Assembly: GCA_018608405.1 (NCBI GenBank)
Contig: JABAZP010000036.1
Location: forward strand, 62,001 to 126,000
DNA: 64,000 bases
Reading direction: 5' to 3'
DNA from: Flavobacteriales bacterium
Lineage (GTDB): Bacteria; Bacteroidota; Bacteroidia; Flavobacteriales_E; Vicingaceae
Below, in pieces: positions 18,846 to 27,464 of this stretch (position 1 is the stretch's first letter; each line of letters opens with the position of its first letter). Both the position numbers and the translations under genes were made by a program. Under the pieces are notes generated by a model. It was not told where the DNA came from and searched no databases. It saw only the letters and a list, made by a program, of their open reading frames with translations.

Positions 18846-19640
18846 ATGATGAAACGGGTTTGTATAGTTGGAATAGGTTGGTTGGGTGAAGAGCTTGCAC
18901 TTGCACTAAAAAAGTTAGGTTACGATGTAACTGGAACAACAACTTCTGTTATTAAAGCTGATCGCTTAGAAAACGCACTAGACCTGGTGAAGGTATTTAA
19001 TTTGACCAACGAGGAGGCTGAGTTTCTAAAAGGCTGTGAAATTTTGATTTACACAATTCCCCCTTCTAGTAGTGATAATTATCCGGATTTAAGCAAGCAA
19101 TTTCTTGGTAAAGTTTTAGAAACTAACCCCGATACAACCATCATTTACACCAGCTCAACTTCGGTATATGGGAATGAAGAAAGGGAGGTTCATGAAGAGA
19201 GTTTGATAAATCCTTCCTCAGCTTCAGCAAAAAAAGTTGCAGAAGTTGAAGCCTATATAAAAGACACTTTTAAAAAGTATGCAATTTTTAGACTGGGTGG
19301 ACTTGTAGGAGGAAAACGTCATCCGGTGAAGTGCTTGGAAGGTAGAAAGGGGATCTCTAAACCACTAGCGCCAGTAAATTTAATCCATAGACAAGATGCA
19401 ATTAGAGCAATTGTGCACATCATAAGTCATTTTAAAATTGGCATTTACAATTTATGCTCAGAAAACCATCCGCTGAAAAAATCGTATTATAATGCAATCG
19501 CGAAACAATATAAAATGAGGTCTATTGAATTTGATGATGATGACTTTTCAAAAGATAAAGTAGTAACTTGCAATGCGATAAAAGAGAGTGGTTTTAAATT
19601 TAAATATAGATCCCCTTATGATTTCCCTGTTGACTTGTAA
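18846..19640 (+). CDS. NAD(P)-dependent SDR/epimerase-like protein (YeeZ type)
   Basis: A 264-residue extended-SDR/epimerase family protein. The dinucleotide-binding motif is at the N-terminus (VGIGWLGEELALALKKLGY, Gly-x-Gly-x-x-Gly). TSSTSVYGNEE supplies the Ser/Tyr region, but the usual YxxxK is replaced by SASAKKVAE, as in the atypical YeeZ-like subgroup. Its reaction is not known. The ATG at 18846 (or the next codon, 18849) is preferred over the upstream in-frame ATG at 18786, which would overlap the divergent methyltransferase start and precede the Rossmann strand by 20 residues. The end overlaps the next gene by 23 bases, so the two are probably co-transcribed. Confidence 0.83.
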   Translation: MMKRVCIVGIGWLGEELALALKKLGYDVTGTTTSVIKADRLENALDLVKVFNLTNEEAEFLKGCEILIYTIPPSSSDNYPDLSKQFLGKVLETNPDTTIIYTSSTSVYGNEEREVHEESLINPSSASAKKVAEVEAYIKDTFKKYAIFRLGGLVGGKRHPVKCLEGRKGISKPLAPVNLIHRQDAIRAIVHIISHFKIGIYNLCSENHPLKKSYYNAIAKQYKMRSIEFDDDDFSKDKVVTCNAIKESGFKFKYRSPYDFPVDL

Positions 19641-20334
19641 AAGGCTAATTGTTTTATTGACCATCGTATTTTTTGCAACAAGCACTAATGCTCAAATCGT
19701 AGAATTTGGAGGGCATGTCGGATATAATGTTTCTAAATTTACAGTAGATCAAAATAAACTGAATGATGCTATTTTTATAAGATCTGGAAAACCCTTTTCT
19801 GCATATAACTTTGGTATTCAAATGTCAGTTAGTCCTGCAAGGCAGCAGAATTCTGCATACTTTAGGCTTATTCCTTCTGTTTTATGGGAGGCAACCCTGT
19901 GCAGGTGTGGAGGCTTTATGGACCTTTCAATTACCTCACCCAATGGAACTAGATCGGTTAATGAATTAGAATACACAATTTATCGTGGAGAGTACGGTGT
20001 TAAGTTTGTTTTGCGCAGTGGACCACTTCAGTTGATTTTAGGACCTACCGTTACCAATCGCTTCTATACCGCTGTTCAATACGGTGCTAATGAAGGTCAG
20101 AAATTTGCAGGAGATCAATTTAAAGTGATGGCTTTGGCTTACGAAGTAGGTGCAGGATTGAAATTTAACACTGTTCATGTTTCAGCTAGATTTCAACGTT
20201 TTATTAATGGCTACGGACGAGAGTCTGATTTAATTCCGGTTGTTTATAATCACCACCAAGTTCGATTTTTACTTCATTATTATTTCTTGAGAAGAGAAAG
20301 AGGAAAGAATTGGAATAGTATTTATTGGGATTAA
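19618..20334 (+). CDS. Outer-membrane beta-barrel-like protein, function unknown
   Basis: A 238-residue protein with a signal peptide (about 1-26, hydrophobic LIVLLTIVFFATSTNAQ) followed by alternating beta strands, many aromatic at strand ends, ending in VRFLLHYYFL. This resembles the small PorT-like/OMP_b-brl barrels of Bacteroidota. The ATG at 19618 gives a proper signal peptide. An upstream ATG at 19588 would precede it with ten unrelated residues. It overlaps the SDR gene by 23 bases. No specific family name or substrate can be assigned. Confidence 0.7.
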   Translation: MISLLTCKRLIVLLTIVFFATSTNAQIVEFGGHVGYNVSKFTVDQNKLNDAIFIRSGKPFSAYNFGIQMSVSPARQQNSAYFRLIPSVLWEATLCRCGGFMDLSITSPNGTRSVNELEYTIYRGEYGVKFVLRSGPLQLILGPTVTNRFYTAVQYGANEGQKFAGDQFKVMALAYEVGAGLKFNTVHVSARFQRFINGYGRESDLIPVVYNHHQVRFLLHYYFLRRERGKNWNSIYWD

Positions 20335-20454
20335 TTTTTTCGATTACATCGCCTCATCAATCTTTCTGAAACAAAAATACCGTAGTAGCATTATGGCTGT
20401 AGTCGAGGTGTTTTAATGTGAAGCTATGTGAGTAAGGGAAAAGCTAAAATAAAT

Positions 20455-21030
20455 CTAGAAACGTTCAATCGCTTCGTACACTTCCTTCGTCGGAAACCCC
20501 ATGACGTTGTAAAATGAACCTTCAATTTTACTTACTCCAATTAGGCCAATCCACTCTTGGATGCCATATGCTCCTGCCTTATCAAATGGCTTGTATTTTT
20601 CAATGTAATAATTGATTTCTTCTTTTTTTAATTCCTCGAAAAATACAGTAGTTGAGACGGAAAAGGACATCTCTTTTGCTTTTGATTTCAAACAAACGCC
20701 TGTTATTACTTCATGTTGCTTTCCAGAAAGCTTTGCTAGCATTGCAAAGGTCTCTTGGTTAGTGTTTGGTTTGTTTAAGATTTCATTGTCGATAAGTACA
20801 ATTGTATCTGATGCGATGATGAGGTCTCTGTGCTTAATCTCTTCCGCAAAAGCAGCAGCTTTCTTCACACTAAGATGTTCCGCCACTTCTCTTAGGGGAA
20901 TTTCCTTAGAAAAACTCTCGTCTGTGTCTTTTGACTTTTGAGTAAAAGTATAGCCTAATTGCTCAAGAAGTTGCTTTCTTCTTGGAGACTGGGAAGCTAG
21001 AATGATGTTCCAGTTGTTAGTATTTAGCAT
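20455..21030 (-). CDS. maf: Maf family nucleotide pyrophosphatase
   Basis: A 191-residue Maf/YhdE protein that hydrolyses non-canonical or free nucleoside triphosphates to monophosphates. Signature ILASQSPRRKQLLEQLG lies near the N-terminus (about residues 9-25), with IIASDTIVLIDNEILNKP and the later DKAGAYGIQEW motif, all with expected spacing. Length is normal. The ATG overlaps the stop of the upstream UbiA gene (TAATG arrangement on the minus strand), so both are translated from one message. This pairing is frequent in Bacteroidota. The 120 bases downstream hold no gene or clear hairpin. Confidence 0.93.
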   Translation of the reverse strand: MLNTNNWNIILASQSPRRKQLLEQLGYTFTQKSKDTDESFSKEIPLREVAEHLSVKKAAAFAEEIKHRDLIIASDTIVLIDNEILNKPNTNQETFAMLAKLSGKQHEVITGVCLKSKAKEMSFSVSTTVFFEELKKEEINYYIEKYKPFDKAGAYGIQEWIGLIGVSKIEGSFYNVMGFPTKEVYEAIERF

Positions 21031-22010
21031 TAAAAGAGATATATTATTCCAGTATATAAGATTCCCACTAGCATCAACACTTTTATCACTTGACTGATGA
21101 TGAAAAAATGCTTTTTCGTTTTTGCTTTTCGAATTTTAACCATCAACCAAAGTAGTGGCAGCGATATTAAAAAGAAGAAATAAGAAAAAGAAATCCAGTC
21201 TTGCGAGTTAACTTGGACAAACTCTAGAAAGGTCAATAATACTACTAAAAGAGCAACCGATAAATTCGCCACCTTTTTAGCTTTAGGAATGCCATGAACA
21301 ATGGGGAGTGTTTTGCAGCCAAACTCTTTGTCGCCTTCAATATCTTCACAGTCCTTAATTACCTCTCGAATGAACGTTAAGATGAAAGCAAATGTAGAAT
21401 ATCCAATAATCCAATAAAGCAAGTATTGAATACTAAATAACAATGAGCGGATGTTATCAACTTCAATATTTGAGATAACTAATTCCGTTTTTACACTGTC
21501 AAAAAGTAGAATAATTTCATAATAACCTGCCGTAAAAGGAACCAATGCCGTTAATGCAGCAATAATTATATTTCCGATTAAAATTTGCTTTTTAAAGTTA
21601 ATGGAGTAGAACCACAACAATGCAGCGCTAACAATTTGAAATAACACCAACATGGGATGTTGAATGGAAATGGCAACATAAAGCGCTAAAGCCAACCCCA
21701 CCAAGTTTACCAAGGTATGTAAAAACATGGCTTGCCTTCTGGAAATACTCTTTCCTATGACCAACTGATTAGGTTTGTTTAAAAGGTCAAGTTTAACATC
21801 AAAATAATCGTTAATAATATAGCCCGACGCTGCAATTAATACGGTTGCCCCAACAAGCATTCCAAATAACTTTTCAGAAAGGAATAAATCCAATCCTGCT
21901 TGATTCAAAAAGGGGGAGATAATCCCAAATCGAATGGCATATTGCGTGAGTGCAATAATCACCAAATTGGGAAAGCGAATCAATCTTAAAAAATGGAATA
22001 TGAAGTTCAT
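21030..22010 (-). CDS. UbiA-type prenyltransferase (geranylgeranylglycerol-phosphate geranylgeranyltransferase-like)
   Basis: A 326-residue polytopic membrane prenyltransferase of the UbiA superfamily. The two Asp-rich prenyl-diphosphate motifs are present: NDYFDVKLDLLNKP (about residue 67) and DCEDIEGDKEFGCKTLP (about 220), separated and surrounded by about eight or nine hydrophobic helices. Related proteins in this phylum are named geranylgeranylglycerol-phosphate geranylgeranyltransferase from archaeal homologues. The real acceptor in bacteria is uncertain, and a quinone or carotenoid role is possible. It is first in a two-gene unit with maf and is divergent from the M61 peptidase gene, 65 bases away. 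Confidence 0.85.
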   Translation of the reverse strand: MNFIFHFLRLIRFPNLVIIALTQYAIRFGIISPFLNQAGLDLFLSEKLFGMLVGATVLIAASGYIINDYFDVKLDLLNKPNQLVIGKSISRRQAMFLHTLVNLVGLALALYVAISIQHPMLVLFQIVSAALLWFYSINFKKQILIGNIIIAALTALVPFTAGYYEIILLFDSVKTELVISNIEVDNIRSLLFSIQYLLYWIIGYSTFAFILTFIREVIKDCEDIEGDKEFGCKTLPIVHGIPKAKKVANLSVALLVVLLTFLEFVQVNSQDWISFSYFFFLISLPLLWLMVKIRKAKTKKHFFIISQVIKVLMLVGILYTGIIYLF

Positions 22011-22075
22011 GGTTCAGGTAAATTGAAAGTCAAATTTAAAGTAAGAATATCAAATCTGCATGTTAACTTTACGAA

Positions 22076-23788
22076 ATGAAGTATATTGTTTCCTATTCGC
22101 ATCCAAGTAATCATTACATTGACATTCAGGTAGAAGCTGAAGTTAATGGTAGTGAAAAGTTAAATTTTCAGCTACCTGCATGGCGACCTGGAAGATATGA
22201 GCTTGGAAATTTTGCAAAGAATATTCAAAAACTGAGTGCTTTTGACGAAAACGGGAAGTCTCTGTCGATAAGAAAAACAACAAAAGATTCGTGGGAGGTG
22301 AAATGTTTAGGAAATTCAAAAGTGGTGTTGCGATACAATTACTTCGCAAATGAATTAAACGCCGGGTCTACTTTTTTAGATTCCAAACAACTATACATGA
22401 ACCCATTAAATTGTTTGATGTATGAGTTGGACCGAACATTAGACAAGTGTGAGCTTCATTTAAAACTTGCTGCAGACTATAAGGTAGCAATTGCTTTACC
22501 CAAATCAGAACAGCATGTTTTTACGGCTGAAAGTTTTGATGAGTTGGCTGACAGTCCTTTTATCGCGTCAGCAAGTTTACAACATCATTCTTTTAAGTTA
22601 TCTGGAACTTTGTTTCATCTTTGGTTTCAAGGTGAATTTAAACCAGATTGGAAGTTGCTTGAAAAGGATTTTATTGGTTTTACACAACCCCAAATTGAGT
22701 TGTTTGGAGATTTTCCAACTGAAGAGTACCATTATTTATTTCAAATTTTACCACATTCTGCATATCATGGTGTAGAGCATTCAGCGTCTACTGTAATCGC
22801 TCTAGGACCTTCTTATAATGTGTTGAAAAAGGATGGCCGATACGAAGACTTATTGGGCGTTTCTTCTCATGAATTATTTCACACTTGGAATGTTAAGCGT
22901 ATTCGTCCAATTGAAATGGTGCCTTACGATTTTGCCAAAGAGAATTATTCAAAATTAGGCTACTTATCAGAAGGGGCAACTACGTGGTATGGTGATTTGA
23001 CGTTGTACCGTGGAAAGGTATTTGGTGACGCTGCATTTTTTAGAACGTTTAATCAGATTTTGGAACGGCATTATAATAATCCCGGAGCTTTGAATATGTC
23101 TGTTGCAGATTCTTCCTTTGATACTTGGTTAGATGGTTATGTTTTAGGAGTTCCTAATAGGAAAGCATCCATTTATACAGAAGGAGCCTTAAATACTTTT
23201 ATGCTGGATGTTGAGATACGTAAAGGATCAAAGGGGAAGAACTCATTTGATGACGTTTTAAAATCGTTTTACAACAATTATTACAAAAAAGGTAAGGGAA
23301 TTTCTGAATCGGACTATAAAGCAGAAATTGAGAAATTTGCAGAAGGTGATTTAACAGCTTATTTTGATAACTACATTAACGGTGCACGGGATTATACAGC
23401 TCAACTAGAAGCTGCTTTAGAATTTTTTGGTCTTGGAATGAAGCGACTTCCATCACCTGTATTTTATGAAGCGTACCTTGGTGTAAAACTGTTAGAGAAC
23501 AAGGTTGCAATGGTTTTCCCTAATTCACCTGCGGAGCACGGTGGCATTTCGGTGAATGATGAAATTGTGATTGTTAATGGGTTGAAAATTAATAATGACT
23601 TGTCAGAATGGTTAGAATATTTCAAAGATGCTCCAATTTCGATGGGTGCATTTGACCAACATGGCAGTGCAAAACGAATTATGGTTAACTTGACCGATGA
23701 CTTTTATTTTTCGAAATATGAAGTAAGTTGGAATGCTGAATTAACCCCTTTTCAAGAAGTAAATAGGAAAGCTTGGAGAGGTTTTTAG
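22076..23788 (+). CDS. M61 family metallopeptidase with PDZ domain
   Basis: A 570-residue M61 (glycyl aminopeptidase-like) protein. It has an N-terminal beta domain (about 1-160), a gluzincin catalytic domain with HELFH at 265-269 and the third zinc ligand in LSEGATTWYGDL about 30 residues later, and a helical part. A C-terminal PDZ domain lies at about 460-545 (GVKLLENKVAMVFPNSPAEH, then NDEIVIVNGLKI). The family cleaves N-terminal Gly/Ala or acts as an endopeptidase. No classical signal peptide is visible at MKYIVSYSHPSNHY, so a cytoplasmic location is likely. The intergenic region after it holds the inverted-repeat element at 23790. Confidence 0.93.
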   Translation: MKYIVSYSHPSNHYIDIQVEAEVNGSEKLNFQLPAWRPGRYELGNFAKNIQKLSAFDENGKSLSIRKTTKDSWEVKCLGNSKVVLRYNYFANELNAGSTFLDSKQLYMNPLNCLMYELDRTLDKCELHLKLAADYKVAIALPKSEQHVFTAESFDELADSPFIASASLQHHSFKLSGTLFHLWFQGEFKPDWKLLEKDFIGFTQPQIELFGDFPTEEYHYLFQILPHSAYHGVEHSASTVIALGPSYNVLKKDGRYEDLLGVSSHELFHTWNVKRIRPIEMVPYDFAKENYSKLGYLSEGATTWYGDLTLYRGKVFGDAAFFRTFNQILERHYNNPGALNMSVADSSFDTWLDGYVLGVPNRKASIYTEGALNTFMLDVEIRKGSKGKNSFDDVLKSFYNNYYKKGKGISESDYKAEIEKFAEGDLTAYFDNYINGARDYTAQLEAALEFFGLGMKRLPSPVFYEAYLGVKLLENKVAMVFPNSPAEHGGISVNDEIVIVNGLKINNDLSEWLEYFKDAPISMGAFDQHGSAKRIMVNLTDDFYFSKYEVSWNAELTPFQEVNRKAWRGF

Positions 23789-23789
23789 A

Positions 23790-23990
23790 AGAATTACGAA
23801 TCCGGGAAATAATTAATTACGAATGTTTTCAATTTATTGCATTAGCAAGTTTTGGTAGAAGTGTGGTGATTTCTTATATGTTATCTTGAGTTTTGACTCC
23901 TATAGCTATAGGTACTCCGCCTGAAAATATTAAGCACAAATTCTTTGGTGGATATTTTTGGTAATTCGTAATTAAAAGACTCGTAATTCT
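23790..23990. repeat. MITE-like element with double terminal inverted repeats
   Basis: A 201-bp non-coding element between convergent genes. Outer arms: AGAATTACGAATC (23790-23802) against 23978-23990, 12 of 13 matching in inverted orientation. Inner arms: TTAATTACGAAT (23813-23824) against 23964-23975, 12 of 12. Near the centre is the perfect palindrome CCTATAGCTATAGG (23899-23912). No open frame or transposase was found. The element begins 2 bases after the M61 stop. A short hairpin (TTTTTCGC / GCGAAAAA, 23992-24012) follows it, just before the SpoIID stop codon. Whether it is repeated elsewhere in the genome cannot be seen here. Confidence 0.6.
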
Positions 23991-24012
23991 ATTTTTCGCG
24001 AAGAGCGAAAAA

Positions 24013-25152
24013 TTAGTCATCTTTAAAGAAATCCAAAGCACTTAGATCAATAATGTGAACTCCGCTGTAGTAAAAGTGCAATATTTCAGAATAATTATAG
24101 CCTAAAGCTGCCATTTCCATCGCCCCAATTTGGCATAAACCAACACCGTGACCAAACCCACGACCTTTTAAAAGTACCTTGCTGTCAGTTTCTTGAATGT
24201 TAAAGTAAGTAGAGCGCAATCTAAATTTTCCACGTAATTCTTCGAAGGAAAGTTTTGATTCTGGGAAATATTTCAACCGATCGCTTACGCTAAAATTCAT
24301 GTACTGTCTCTCCGGTATTGTACTTGGAAGTCGTGCCGTTAGGTAACTCTTCCATTGCTTTTTGTCAATTTCCTTTTGCCACGTGGCATCTTTATGCTTC
24401 AGGCAAAAAGTGTCCTTCACAGATCGAAGATAATATAATGACTTACTCCAAACATCTTCAGAATTTACGGTTTGTCCGCCACAGGAGGAATGAAAAGCTG
24501 CGGTGATTAGTTGAATGTCAGAATCTACAATTACGGCACCTCTCGTTTGCATGGCAGCTTCAACAATGTTGTTAAAGAATGTTTTGCCATGGTATGCCTG
24601 ACAATGAACTTCGTCGCAAAGATTGTATCCATCAACAATGTGCTTTTCCGTGTTGGCCAAGGCATAGGTGCGGCAAATTATAGCTTGTAACTTGAAGTAC
24701 TCTTTGGGTGGTTTTCTTCCAACCTCAGCTTCAACAACACCGGCAACATAGTTGTCTAAATCGAGGTTGTTAACGAGTTGCATTTTATTTCGCTGAGCAA
24801 TAATTTTTAAATTATCGTCAAATCGACGCTCTAATCCAGTTGGATTACTACTTTTTACCATAAAGTGATTGTACCACCCAACTCCCATCAGATTGACTTT
24901 TCTGTATTTGCCAATAAGAGTTCCGTTCTGTTTTACCTCTACAAAGCCATCTACATACTTGATACTAAGCGTCGCTTTAGAGTCTAGCTCTTTAATTTTT
25001 CCCGATTCAGTAAATAAGGCATACTTTCCAGCTCTAACAGAAAAATCAAAACTGTTTATTTGCTTAGATGCAAAAACGCCAATATTAATAAACTCAGCGT
25101 GCAGCGTAAAGCAAATGAAAAATGCAAAGATGAAGGGAACTAGTTTACGCAT
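24013..25152 (-). CDS. SpoIID/LytB domain protein
   Basis: A 379-residue secreted or periplasmic protein with an N-terminal signal peptide (hydrophobic 4-19) and a SpoIID domain (about 125-340). Family landmarks are LDNYVAGVVEAEVGRKPPKEYFKLQAIICRTYAL (in part), EVHCQAYHG, AAFHSSCGGQTVNSEDVW and the GRGFGHGVGLCQIGAMEMA end motif. SpoIID proteins are lytic transglycosylases acting on denuded glycan strands in sporulation. In non-sporulating Bacteroidota a peptidoglycan-remodelling role is inferred. The start overlaps lpxB by 8 bases, making it the last gene of the surE-membrane protein-lpxB run. Confidence 0.9.
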   Translation of the reverse strand: MRKLVPFIFAFFICFTLHAEFINIGVFASKQINSFDFSVRAGKYALFTESGKIKELDSKATLSIKYVDGFVEVKQNGTLIGKYRKVNLMGVGWYNHFMVKSSNPTGLERRFDDNLKIIAQRNKMQLVNNLDLDNYVAGVVEAEVGRKPPKEYFKLQAIICRTYALANTEKHIVDGYNLCDEVHCQAYHGKTFFNNIVEAAMQTRGAVIVDSDIQLITAAFHSSCGGQTVNSEDVWSKSLYYLRSVKDTFCLKHKDATWQKEIDKKQWKSYLTARLPSTIPERQYMNFSVSDRLKYFPESKLSFEELRGKFRLRSTYFNIQETDSKVLLKGRGFGHGVGLCQIGAMEMAALGYNYSEILHFYYSGVHIIDLSALDFFKDD

Positions 25153-26272
25153 GAGTTAAATCATCAATCAATAATTTGGCCGTTTTTGCTGACGCGCCTC
25201 CACTACCGAGTTTATTAATTAATTCTTCAAATTTATTCAACATCTCAGTTCTCTCTGAAGTATTCCCAAGCAGTTTTCCCAATTCTGCTTTTAATAGCTT
25301 TTGGTTCAAGTCACCTTGAATTAGTTCTTTTACAACTTCCTCATCCATGATTAAATTGACCAAAGAAATGTATTTGATGTCAACTATCCGCTTCGCTATC
25401 TGATAGGAAATAGCATTGGCCTTGTAGCAGACTACTTCAGGCACCCTAAATAGTGCTGTTTCAAGTGTTGCTGTTCCCGAAGTTACCATTGCAGCATGAG
25501 AAATGCTTAGCAAGTCATAGGTCCGATTTGGAATTACTTTTAGAGATGGGTATTTTTCCAAAAAGGGATCAAAGTAGCTTAAATCAAAGCTTGGTGCAGC
25601 AGCTAAAATAAATTGAAATTCTGGGTAGTTGGTAATTTGCTTTAACATAATCGGCAGCATTACACCAATTTCTTGTTTTCTGCTTCCGGGTAAAATGGCA
25701 ACAATTGGTTGGTTACTTATTTCAAATTCTGCTTTAATTTCTTGTTTTCGCTTTTCCGAAATATCACGGTTTTCAATAGCATCGAGTAAGGGATGACCAA
25801 CATACTCCACATCGTAGCCATACTTTTTAAAGAAGGCTTTTTCAAATGGTAGAATGGTGTAAATTTTGTCAGTAAACTTGGCAATTTTATGTACCCTTTC
25901 CTTTTTCCAAGCCCATATTTGAGGTGAAATGTAATAGTAAACTTTTATGCCTAAGTTTTTTACAAATTCTGCGATGCGGAGATTAAAGCCCGGATAATCC
26001 ACGAGAATTACTGCATCAGGTTGATAGTTTTGAATGTCTTTTTTACATTCTTTAATGTTTCCAAGAATGGTTCTAAGGTTCATAATAACCTCAGCAAATC
26101 CCATGAAAGCTAAGTCTCTGTAATGTTTTACTACTTGAGCTCCTGCTCTTTCCATTAAATCTCCACCCCAAGCCCTTATTTCTGCAGAAGTGTCTTTCTT
26201 TAGAATTTCTTTGATGAGATTACTTCCGTGTAAATCGCCTGAAGCTTCACCTGCTATAATGTAGTATTTCAT
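25145..26272 (-). CDS. lpxB: Lipid-A-disaccharide synthase
   Basis: A 375-residue GT19 glycosyltransferase that joins UDP-2,3-diacylglucosamine to lipid X in lipid A synthesis at the inner membrane. Characteristic segments: MKYYIIAGEASGDLHGSNL at the N-terminus, MGFAEVI, VILVDYPGFNLRIAEF, YYISPQIWAWKKERV, LPGSRKQEIGVMLP, SGTATLETALFRVPEVVCYK. Length is normal. Its ATG overlaps the stop of the small membrane protein gene and its end overlaps the SpoIID gene, indicating one transcript with surE. It connects with kdsD (62.7 kb) and lptE (43.6 kb) in LPS biogenesis. Confidence 0.96.
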   Translation of the reverse strand: MKYYIIAGEASGDLHGSNLIKEILKKDTSAEIRAWGGDLMERAGAQVVKHYRDLAFMGFAEVIMNLRTILGNIKECKKDIQNYQPDAVILVDYPGFNLRIAEFVKNLGIKVYYYISPQIWAWKKERVHKIAKFTDKIYTILPFEKAFFKKYGYDVEYVGHPLLDAIENRDISEKRKQEIKAEFEISNQPIVAILPGSRKQEIGVMLPIMLKQITNYPEFQFILAAAPSFDLSYFDPFLEKYPSLKVIPNRTYDLLSISHAAMVTSGTATLETALFRVPEVVCYKANAISYQIAKRIVDIKYISLVNLIMDEEVVKELIQGDLNQKLLKAELGKLLGNTSERTEMLNKFEELINKLGSGGASAKTAKLLIDDLTHA

Positions 26273-26574
26273 TACAGTCCTCCGTTCATGACCTTATCAA
26301 TAACCACTACAAAAGCCAAAACCATTGTGGCAAAAATCACTCCCCTTGCAGCCTTATCGTGCTGAACTCTATAAAATAGGAAGAAGGCACCTAAGTTGAT
26401 TACTGCACAGAGGCTGAGAAGTTTTAAGATAATGGAGGCAAAAACCATTTTTCTTAAAAACTGAGGAACAGTAATATAGCTGTAGGATGAAAGGTAAAAT
26501 ATACCCATTACAATGAGCGGTAAAACGATACCGGTAACAATACCCACCCAAATCTTATCAAATTTTTTAGTCAT
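26272..26574 (-). CDS. Small membrane protein of unknown function in the surE-lpxB operon
   Basis: A 100-residue protein with three hydrophobic helices (about 12-32, 44-65 and 77-95), short polar loops and a basic N-terminus (MTKKFDKIWVG). No named family was recognised. It overlaps surE by 8 bases upstream and lpxB by 1 base downstream, so expression must be coupled to both. A role at the inner membrane connected with lipid A or nucleotide metabolism is only a guess from position. Confidence 0.72.
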   Translation of the reverse strand: MTKKFDKIWVGIVTGIVLPLIVMGIFYLSSYSYITVPQFLRKMVFASIILKLLSLCAVINLGAFFLFYRVQHDKAARGVIFATMVLAFVVVIDKVMNGGL

Positions 26575-27340
26575 TTTCTAAGGATTTAATTTCTTTAAGA
26601 ACGGGATATGCTGTCACATCGTATTGAACGGGAACCACAGAAATGTAATTGTTTTTCAAAGCCCATTCATCCGTGTCGGTAGCTTCTGCTTCGTGGTTCA
26701 CGAATTTGCCGGTTAACCAATAGTAGGCATTTCCGGAAGGATCAAAACGCTCATCGAACGTTTCTTCCCACATGGCATTTGCTTGTCGGCAAACTTTTAT
26801 TCCTTGAATTAAATCTGCTGCTATTGCGGGAAAGTTGACATTTAAACAACAGTTTCCTTCCAATTGGTGATCTAAGGTGTATCGAATTATTTGGTCTACG
26901 TATTTTTTGGTCGCTTCAAAGTTAGCATCAATTCTAGTATCGTCTAAAGAGAAACCTATCGAAGGAATACCCTCAATGGAGCCCTCTAATGCTGCGGACA
27001 TGGTTCCGGAGTAAATTACATTTATACTTGAGTTAGATCCGTGGTTAATTCCCGATACAATCAAATCCGGCTTTCCTTCTGCAATTTTTGTAGTAGCAAC
27101 CTTCACACAGTCTACCGGAGTACCACTACAACTATAGGCTGTTATTCCGTCCATGTCAAACTCTTTGATTCGAATCATAGCGTTAATGGTAATGGCATGT
27201 CCCATTCCCGATTGTGGTTTGTCTGGAGCAACTACCACAATACGATTTGTAATTTTTTTAACCACCTCGATTAAAGTTTTAATTCCCGGTGCAGTTATTC
27301 CGTCGTCGTTGGTAATTACTATAAGTGGATTCTTCTTCAT
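26567..27340 (-). CDS. surE: 5'/3'-nucleotidase SurE
   Basis: A 257-residue SurE metal-dependent phosphatase, which removes phosphate from 5' and 3' nucleoside monophosphates and short polyphosphates. Motifs: ITNDDGITAPGI near the N-terminus (metal-binding Asp pair), VVVAPDKPQSGMGHAIT (phosphate loop), SGTPVDCV and LIVSGINHGSN. The ATG at 27340 gives MKKNPLIVITNDDG, as in relatives. An upstream in-frame TTG at 27355 would add MKDSY. It is the first gene of the surE-membrane protein-lpxB-SpoIID unit. The 124 bases upstream separate it from the SUMF1-like gene transcribed in the same direction. Confidence 0.95.
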   Translation of the reverse strand: MKKNPLIVITNDDGITAPGIKTLIEVVKKITNRIVVVAPDKPQSGMGHAITINAMIRIKEFDMDGITAYSCSGTPVDCVKVATTKIAEGKPDLIVSGINHGSNSSINVIYSGTMSAALEGSIEGIPSIGFSLDDTRIDANFEATKKYVDQIIRYTLDHQLEGNCCLNVNFPAIAADLIQGIKVCRQANAMWEETFDERFDPSGNAYYWLTGKFVNHEAEATDTDEWALKNNYISVVPVQYDVTAYPVLKEIKSLEND

Positions 27341-27464
27341 GTAACTATCTTTCAAAAGATAAAATTACGTGAATGAATTTTGATGTAAGAGAAGTTTTAG
27401 GAAGGTTTAACACAAGTTAGTGTCAATAAAGGGTTGTATTAAATTTTTTAGATGCTCAAGATTC

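Noticed and set aside
20335-20454. Possible remnant gene or small RNA between the barrel protein and maf
   Set aside because: No open frame, hairpin or promoter box could be supported.
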